This document shows, in pieces, positions 10,060 to 15,279 of a stretch of DNA of 15,279 bases. The stretch's first letter is position 1. Every line of letters begins with the position of its first letter. The stretch lies in assembly GCA_900617975.1 (NCBI GenBank), contig UZAE01014308.1, forward strand, positions 1-15,279. The letters run 5' to 3'. The DNA is from Rodentolepis nana (Eukaryota > Platyhelminthes > Cestoda > Cyclophyllidea > Hymenolepididae). A program made the translations under genes and the position numbers. The notes below the pieces were generated by a model. That model saw nothing but the letters and a program-made list of their open reading frames with translations, made no database searches and was not told the DNA's origin.

Positions 10060-10108
10060 TATGAATGAAAAACAAATCAGCTGTAATGAAGAAACAATTG
10101 GCACTCAC

Positions 10109-10605
10109 CCTTGGCCAATCTTCTCCAGCTTCCTATACTTATCCGTGGGGCTGCCCTCACTGACCAGCAGTCTGAGATTAGCGTAAACCTCCTCATCCGT
10201 CATTCTGCTCTTCATCTTCGCCAAGAGTACCCTATGATCGCCCTCGTGTTTGTGATTGTGTTGGTGGTTATTTGCATCCGCAGCTCCGCTACTGCCGCCG
10301 CCGCCGCCGCTGGCACCACCACTGTGATGATGGTGCTGATGCTGGTGCGATGTGGATTTGGACTGAAAGGACTTGGATTTCGAGGAAGCGAGGTCCGCAG
10401 GGACAGTCGCCGCAACCTTGTGCTTGGGTGATGGGGAGGAGGCTGCGGTGGAGGAGGAGGTAAAGCGGTCATCTTTACCCTCCCTCCTATTGGTACTGGT
10501 GTCTCGATCCCTTTGAGACGACTTTTTGGAAGAACGGTTGGGGGCTGCTGTTCGGTGGGTCTGGGGCTTAGGGGTTGTGTCAGAAGTATCAACGGGGATA
10601 GTGTA
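10109..10605 (-). CDS. PAK: PAK exon: low-complexity linker and start of kinase domain
   Basis: This 497-nt exon has 165 codons plus GG of a split glycine. The acceptor is TTCTTCAAG and the donor GTGAGT. Exon residues: 1-5 YTIPV continue the PIX-binding-type motif of the previous exon (family string TKSVYTRSV). Residues 6-86 are a Ser/Thr/Lys-rich, probably disordered linker with a basic cluster at 24-43 and an SPSPK block at 57-61. Residues 87-94 are His/Gln-rich, 96-106 Gly/Ser-rich, and 113-120 again Asn/His-rich. Residues 135-151 (MTDEEVYANLRLLVSEG) match the conserved pre-kinase segment of PAK1 (MSDEEILEKLRSIVSVG). KYRKLEKIGQG then opens the kinase domain. The linker is about 160 residues from TKSI to the kinase start, against about 65-70 in human PAK1 as I recall it. 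The AAG acceptor is less common than CAG, but the following TAC restores the family sequence. Confidence 0.93.
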
Positions 10606-11525
10606 CTTGAAGAAAACATAGGATATTTTAAGAAATAATCAATACTACGAGATTAAGACAAGCAAAACTCGAACGGAATTAAAGGCTCAAAAAGATATCG
10701 ATTAAGGCTAGAATAAAAATACTGAGGGTATTTATCAACCGGTTAGTAGATTATAAGGCTAGTGATAATATCTCCAAGACCAATCAGAATACTGTTCGAC
10801 GAAGGGTACTGAGTTAACAGACTAAAAGGGGCGTAATAGCTAAATTTCGAGCAATAATGCTCTTTTTCGGGAATAGGAGCGAAGACTATCTATTGGCTAC
10901 TGGTAAGTCTTCAAGTGTAAAATGAGATACTAATCGAAGTGCGGTTGAAAAAATTACACTTCACGCATCTTCGAGCATTGACCACGATTGAAATTGAATG
11001 CCTAGAAGAGAAATTCTGTGTGGACTCTCATTGGAATTTATCCGTTGGAAAGGAAGGTGAAGTGAGAAGACGTTGGTGGATCAACAGCCTAAAAATAAAT
11101 CCAAAGATGATCCGCCAACTGGTGGTTACAAGAACTCGGTTATTTGTCAAATTTTAACCAATGCATACGTTTGAACCGAACGCGAAATTTGAGCCCATGG
11201 AATTTAAAAGCTCCCAACTTGCGACTAAGTTGAAGAGTCAACTTACTTGGATCGGTCTCTTGAATTAGTAAGCTTTTGTTAGTCTGCCCTAGATTAAGGA
11301 CGCTTTATGCCCTAGAAAACCTCCCTTCCATTAAAAGAAGAACACGCAAAACACAATCATCATATAGTGTCTGCCACCGGCACCGGAACGGGGCATAAGA
11401 AACTCCAGAACTTTGAGGTGAGGGGTTTATAGCTCTAGACGTCCCATTCGGCAATAGGAGGCACTAATTTGACAACAAAACAAAATGCCCACGCCATACA
11501 ATAGGAATGTATAAGGCTTCCAAAA

Positions 11526-11949
11526 CGTTTATTAAGCAAGTTACGAGTTTGTTTGGAAGTAAATGAGCAAAATATGATGGAGTTTATGCCTAGAAAACAG
11601 ATGAACGAGAGCTTAGAGCAGATTTTTCTCAGTGCCTCGGAGAAAAGATGGAAGTTTTGGAGGTGTTAAAGTACGCTAGAATTCTTGATTTAAGGCAGGA
11701 TTTCCTCTCACAGCGCGGAATTCCTTTTCTTACTTTTGTGGTTCAATTTAAAAAGTGAGACTCACATAGCCAATGTTCTAGAAATATGATCCGAGAACGA
11801 ATAGAGTGTAAAGTAAAAAATGAACAATATTCAATTTCATACCACATTACAAGATCATAATCGTGTAATATTTCTATTTGGGGATTAGATGCATTTGAAT
11901 CAGGGCTACAGGTAAGAGTGCCTATTGGAAAGAATCGAATCTGATCTAT

Positions 11950-11982
<33 letters not shown>

Positions 11983-12018
11983 GNNNGGGTAGGTGGGTAG
12001 GGAATCGTTTATTAAGCA
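11526..12018. repeat. 13-bp direct repeats CGTTTATTAAGCA flanking 467 bp
   Basis: Identical 13-mers lie at 11526-11538 and 12006-12018. They enclose a 467-bp segment that ends, just before the right copy, in the G30/G-rich tract. This could be a target-site duplication around an inserted element, but a 13-bp match within 500 bp may also arise by chance in AT-rich DNA, and no second copy of the enclosed segment is in the window. Confidence 0.3.
11952..12002 (+). repeat. G30 homopolymer with adjacent assembly gap and G-quadruplex-type motif
   Basis: Thirty consecutive G (11952-11981), then TG, three undetermined bases (11984-11986), then GGGTAGGTGGGTAGGG (11987-12002). The second part alone has three GGG runs and one GG. 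The gap shows that the assembly is not resolved here, so the true length of the run is unknown. Confidence 0.9.
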
Positions 12019-12904
12019 CCAAGACTCGTAAAGACTGCTACCCTTAGCCTACTTTGAGAATTTAAACCACTAAGTAGATCAAGCGCTTATTGTACAAAAA
12101 GTAACAATTTGATTGCAAACTTGCATTTCCAATAAAATATATCTCAGAGAGAGTGGTGTGACAATTTCTTTGGTCGGCAAAATTATTCTGGTTAGAATGT
12201 AGGAAAAGTGGGGAGGGGGGAAGGGACTGTGGAAATCAAGATTCGCGGAACTTTCGAGGAGGGGCATGCTCGATCTTGGAGGCAACATTTTGATAAACTT
12301 TAACAAATAAAAATAGCACAAAAGTACCAACACATAGCTCTCAAGGTGAGTGGGAAGGAAATTCAACCTTCCCCCCACCCACCACCCCCAACCCCTATAA
12401 ATAAAATCCCCCTATTATATCACTAATACTAAGACAATATAAAAGCCTTTGTCAGTTTAAAAAACGAGAGCCTTGTCTCATTGACACTCAGTCGAGAAGT
12501 AAATTTAAAATGGTTAAATTGTAATAAGACCTTTTATTGAGGCAGACAATTGGGTAAGACAACACATGCATTAATAGGAGACAATCAATACTTTGGGTCA
12601 AGTTTGCAAATTCTACAATACTTCAAAAAACTGCCAAGTACTTTTTTTAACTGGAGGAAGTACATATTTTAGGTCAATGATGGGAAGGGCAGAAAATTAA
12701 GCGTCCGACTTTTATTAAAAACCCTCCGCTTTCCATGCACTTTATTTTAATCAACCAATCAAATGGTGAAATAAAACGGGGAAAAACTGAAGAAAATCCC
12801 TGTGACTTATTTTGAACTCAGAGCGATGGAGATGATGTATTTGAGTGCATCTACGGATGTAAGATGTTAAAACCTTAGTACTAAAGCCTCATACATTAAA
12901 TTGT

Positions 12905-13165
12905 GGGGTGTCCGATTGATTTACCTCCATGTAGTGCACCCTGGCAACCTATACTCATACGGAAAAAGGTCTACAAAATCGCCAGTAAGTCATATTCCAC
13001 CGCTTCCCCAGTACTCACCTCGCCTTTTCTCTACCTTGTGTCTGCTGAATCTTTTATATCTGTGAATCACTCTTCTGTTCCCCTCCCCTCCCTTTGTGAG
13101 GCCCGAAGTCAACTAAAAGGGATAATGATAATTATCAAAAGGCTGCCTGCCATTTGATATTAAGA
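12905..13165 (+). mobile_element. Second copy of the dispersed retroposon, shortened
   Basis: It aligns with 6525-6838 along its length. Shared blocks in order are GGGGTGT, TTACCTCCA, GTGCACCC, TATACTCATACGG, AGTACTCACCTC, CACTCTTCTGT, C-rich tract, GAAGTCAACTAAA, TAATGATA and CATTTGA. It lacks about 35 bp between CATACGG and AGTACTC and about 25-30 bp after the C-rich tract (the TTTTTTTCAATTTGATGTTCC part). It starts at the same base as the complete copy, as expected for a family with a fixed 5' end. I cannot find a clean target-site duplication or tail, so it is probably older. Confidence 0.75.
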
Positions 13166-13457
13166 TTTCCTAACAAATTTCATATTGAGAGCTTATGTAC
13201 TACCGAAATTGAGTTGCCCAGCTTTTTAAAGTTAGGAGAGAGACCAAAGAGGTGAATCAATCAACAACTCGTTCCCGTCCTCCGAGAAGTATAATATCGA
13301 AAGCTATGCATATCCAGATTTCTTGCACGAATATTCATTGACCTTTTTCGTTTAAATACGACGGTTCCCTAGGCATGCCTTCTACTTAGGCGCTACCAAC
13401 ACAAATGAATAAGAGTACAACCTACAATAATAGTACAAATTTAAAAGGGAAACTCAC

Positions 13458-13754
13458 AATAGACTTAGTCTGCTCTGGTCTTGAGGCCACAGGCGGAGGG
13501 GGTCGATGACTATTGCTCGTTGCATCTCCCTTTTGTGTAGCAGCATTAACAGATGTAGCATTGACTGTGGGGAATCGACGTCTCGTGGCTTGAGGAGAAG
13601 GTGGTTGAAAGAGAATATTACCGCCTGCAACACCAGAACCTGGAATATTCAAACTATTATTAGTTGTGCCATTGGCACTACCCTCCAAACCCGGAGGAAG
13701 GCCACCGTTGCCACCCGCACGTCGTGGAAGAGTGGAGGCGTGAGGAAATTCCTC
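13458..13754 (-). CDS. PAK: PAK exon: proline-rich segment with PIX-binding-type motif
   Basis: This 297-nt exon is 99 codons, phase 0 at both ends, with acceptor CCTTCAG and donor GTGAGT. The first residues are EEFPHASTLPRR. A Gly/Pro/Asn-rich region follows, then FQPPSPQATRRRFP at 49-62, and the exon ends with PPPPVASRPEQTKSI at 85-99. That last part matches the PAK1 segment PPPVIAPRPEHTKSVYTRS, which binds the SH3 domain of PIX/Cool exchange factors and brings PAK to focal adhesions. Its presence is what marks this as a group I PAK. The upstream CRIB and autoinhibitory exons are not in the 1525 bp to the right. The first 80 residues are poorly conserved and assigned only because the frame is continuous to the motif and a good acceptor precedes it. 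Confidence 0.9.
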
Positions 13755-13904
13755 CTGAAGGTAAAAGGGAATGCAAGGTAGTTAATGTATGAATATGCAA
13801 ATTGTTAAAACAAACGAAGCCATTGATTTAACTTTTATTCCCCTCCCCCCAAAATATTGAAATTCCTAATGTAATTTACACTTTCCCTAATAACTGTTCA
13901 TGGG

Positions 13905-13916
13905 CCCCCCCCCCCC
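13905..13916 (+). repeat. C12 homopolymer
   Basis: Twelve C after GGG, about 150 nt upstream of the proline-rich exon on the gene's strand, where it reads as G12. Confidence 0.88.
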
Positions 13917-14087
13917 AGGCATATACAAGTGCACTGAATAGCAAGGCCTGAAGCCTTGGGCCTCATAATCGATATTCCAACTTTGAGGTCCTCAAGCTAA
14001 AGAGGCAGAAATGCCAATCTCATTGAGGGTAGTTATTTCGAACGTTGCCATTAAGCACAAAGGAGAAGGAATCCCACAGTCTCACAT

Positions 14088-14103
14088 TTAATTAATTAAT
14101 TAA
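14088..14103 (+). repeat. (TTAA)4 microsatellite
   Basis: ATTTAATTAATTAATTAAT. On the minus strand it lies about 35 nt after the tRNA-like segment at 14140-14181 and could be the tail of that element. Confidence 0.85.
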
Positions 14104-14139
14104 TGCAGTAGATCAACCCAATAACTAGATATGCAGTGA

Positions 14140-14181
14140 CGAATTTCGATCTGACTTGGCAAGAGTTTAGACGCTAAGCCA
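14140..14181 (-). repeat. tRNA-like segment with good A-box
   Basis: On the minus strand 14181 to 14171 reads TGGCTTAGCGT, which fits the pol III A-box TRGCNNAGY. It is followed by CTAAACTCTTGCCAAGTCAGATCGAAATTCG, whose GATCGAAATTC is a degraded B-box. TTGCCAAGTCAGAT resembles TTGCTAGTCAGAT in the segment at 3195-3262, which suggests one family. It is too decayed to be a tRNA gene. Confidence 0.35.
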
Positions 14182-14669
14182 TACGGCAATACAATTAGAG
14201 AAGAATCAAAGAAAATCAACATTTTTCAACGACTTCGCAACAATTGGGAAAAGAGTTAACCAACTAGAGTATGCCAAATGGGCTCAAGACAGCCTCTCAA
14301 CGCCCTTAGGACTGAACGATCCTCTTTCAAAATAAGCTCCATTTGGTATTAGACTCCTTACTGGAGGCGCTATTGCTGTTTGAGTAATATTCAATATCTC
14401 TATAGTCTTCCCCTGCTACCACTAAAACTCCCTCATGTCGGCGGCATCAGTCTGCTGTAAGGCACGCGTTAGTGGGGTGGGGTGCATTTTTCAAAAAAAT
14501 AATAATTCGGGCGTTACAGGGTTAATCAACAAACGTTAATGTCGTACATTAAGGAATATTATTATTCTCTCAATAACTTGAGTGACAGTAACGCATTGCA
14601 TGCAAGCGCTTGTCCTAACTACATGTCAATAAATGGCATTAGTTTCATTGTTAACTTCGAAATATTCTA

Positions 14670-14687
14670 CTCAATCAATCAATCAAC
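14670..14687 (+). repeat. (TCAA)n microsatellite
   Basis: Four TCAA/CAAT units at the end of an AT-rich stretch. Confidence 0.8.
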
Positions 14688-14896
14688 TCAAATTATTCCA
14701 ATATACTATACATTTATTTTATATTTTAATACGAAATTTAAGTCTTTTCGGAAGCAGTGGAAATTGAGCAGCCCCCTTAAGCACCCGCCTTAATTGATCG
14801 TCCTTGGGAGTAAGGGCAGTAACGAGTAAGGCTGAACATACTTGAGCGATAGCATTGCGTGACAAGAAACGTTTTCATTTGCCGAAGATTCACAGA

Positions 14897-14914
14897 CTAC
14901 TACTACTACTACTA
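14897..14914 (+). repeat. (CTA)6 microsatellite
   Basis: Six CTA units flanked by CAGA and CGACCC. Confidence 0.88.
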
Positions 14915-15279
14915 CGACCCTGAAAATTTGCCTTTATTTTCTACTCTGTTCTAGCGAAGAGAAAACTCCGCGTTTCTCTAATGTGGGTATTTTATTTGCT
15001 TTGCGCATTCCAGTCATAGTATGCCGGACCAGTCAGCGAGAATGTGTCACCTAGCGAGTGAAATACTTGCATAAAACTATTACAATTCAATTTGAGTAAA
15101 CTCGAGTTTGCTCAGGGGTATTTCAAATACTTTCGCTAGTCTCGACCACCTGTTCAATGCTGTGTAAAAGTACAGACGAATCAAAGTGGTCAAGCCTACC
15201 AACCGGCCACAGCAAGTTCTGAATAGTGTGGGCGTGAACGCAACGAGCAGCCTATGGATAAACTCATGAAAATTGGAAT

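Larger units (their letters stand above)
1624..10108 (-). other. PAK: 8485-bp PAK intron (largest in window)
   Basis: Minus-strand donor GTGAGT (10108 to 10103), acceptor CTTCAG (ending at 1624). The intron is phase 2 and splits the glycine codon of IGQG|ATG. No convincing nested gene was found: open frames are short, of unlike composition and match no family I know, and several are translations of microsatellites. It holds one complete retroposon copy (6525-6855), tRNA-like remnants near 3200, 6200, 6950, 8275 and 9860, many G or C runs, CCA and GGA microsatellites, and a CpG-dense patch at 8720-8910. The stretches 1700-3150, 4300-4800, 5000-6150 and 7000-8250 show nothing specific to me. 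Confidence 0.92.
10606..13457 (-). other. PAK: 2852-bp PAK intron
   Basis: Minus-strand donor GTGAGT (13457 to 13452), acceptor TTCTTCAAG (ending at 10606), phase 0 between TKSI and YTIP. The intron therefore divides the PIX-binding-type motif. It contains a G30 run with a three-base assembly gap (11952-11986), a 13-bp direct repeat pair (11526 and 12006) and a second retroposon copy (12905-13165). The rest shows nothing recognisable, including 10620-11520 and 12020-12900. Confidence 0.92.
13755..15279 (-). other. PAK: Partial PAK intron upstream of the proline-rich exon
   Basis: It begins at the CCTTCAG acceptor (minus strand) and extends past the right edge. I looked for CRIB-type coding (ISxPxxFxHxxHVGFD and the NPQAVLDVL family strings) in the minus frames and saw none. 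It contains a C12 run, a TTAA microsatellite, a tRNA-like remnant, TCAA and CTA microsatellites, and nothing else I can name. Confidence 0.8.

Noticed and set aside
10111..10431. 106-codon plus-strand open frame with an alanine run
   Set aside because: It is antisense to the PAK exon; the alanine run is the complement of the GGC repeat that encodes glycine.
10212..10619. 135-codon open frame on the minus strand with proline runs and an alanine run
   Set aside because: It overlaps the real PAK linker exon in another frame. The true frame links TKSI to YTIP and ends in the conserved MTDEEV and EKIGQG.
14539..14793. 84-codon plus-strand open frame
   Set aside because: AT-rich composition with Asn, Ile, Tyr and Ser typical of non-coding sequence; partly covers the TCAA microsatellite.
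13755..15279. CRIB-domain exon of the PAK gene
   Set aside because: I looked for the conserved HVGFD and NPQAVLDVL-type coding on the minus strand and found none, so the exon must lie outside the window.

Overview
This is eukaryotic (animal) genomic DNA. It carries an internal part of one large, intron-rich gene on the minus strand: a group I p21-activated kinase (PAK1/2/3 type). Four coding exons can be placed exactly, at 13458-13754, 10109-10605, 1341-1623 and 780-1076, read from high to low coordinates. All eight exon boundaries have GT or AG signals and all junction phases agree. Joined, they give 1374 nt, exactly 458 codons. The order is a proline-rich segment with a PIX-binding-type motif, a long low-complexity linker, and the kinase domain from just before the glycine loop to [10 protein letters not shown]. 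The amino-terminal CRIB/autoinhibitory region lies beyond the right edge, and the end of the C-lobe and the stop codon beyond the left edge.

Layout from left to right: partial intron (1-779); exon with HRD, DFG, activation loop and APE (780-1076); intron of 264 bp; N-lobe exon (1341-1623); intron of 8485 bp; linker and kinase-start exon (10109-10605); intron of 2852 bp; proline-rich/PIX exon (13458-13754); partial intron of at least 1525 bp. I found no second protein-coding gene on either strand.

The introns hold most of the unusual material. A dispersed repeat of about 330 bp has one complete copy (6525-6855) with an (AAAT)-type tail and an exact 15-bp target-site duplication. A shorter second copy lies at 12905-13165 and a fragment at the left edge. 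Several degenerate tRNA-like segments (A-box and B-box remnants) all read on the minus strand. There are nine G or C homopolymer runs of 10 or more (one of 30 next to an assembly gap), many short microsatellites, and a CpG-dense patch near 8720-8910 with three CACGTG palindromes in 58 bp.

The organism is an invertebrate metazoan by protein similarity, large introns, moderately AT-rich composition and no obvious CpG depletion. A flatworm or other lophotrochozoan is plausible, but I cannot fix the phylum. No multi-gene system is visible. The best candidates for something undescribed are the dispersed retroposon family and the CpG/E-box patch inside the largest intron.
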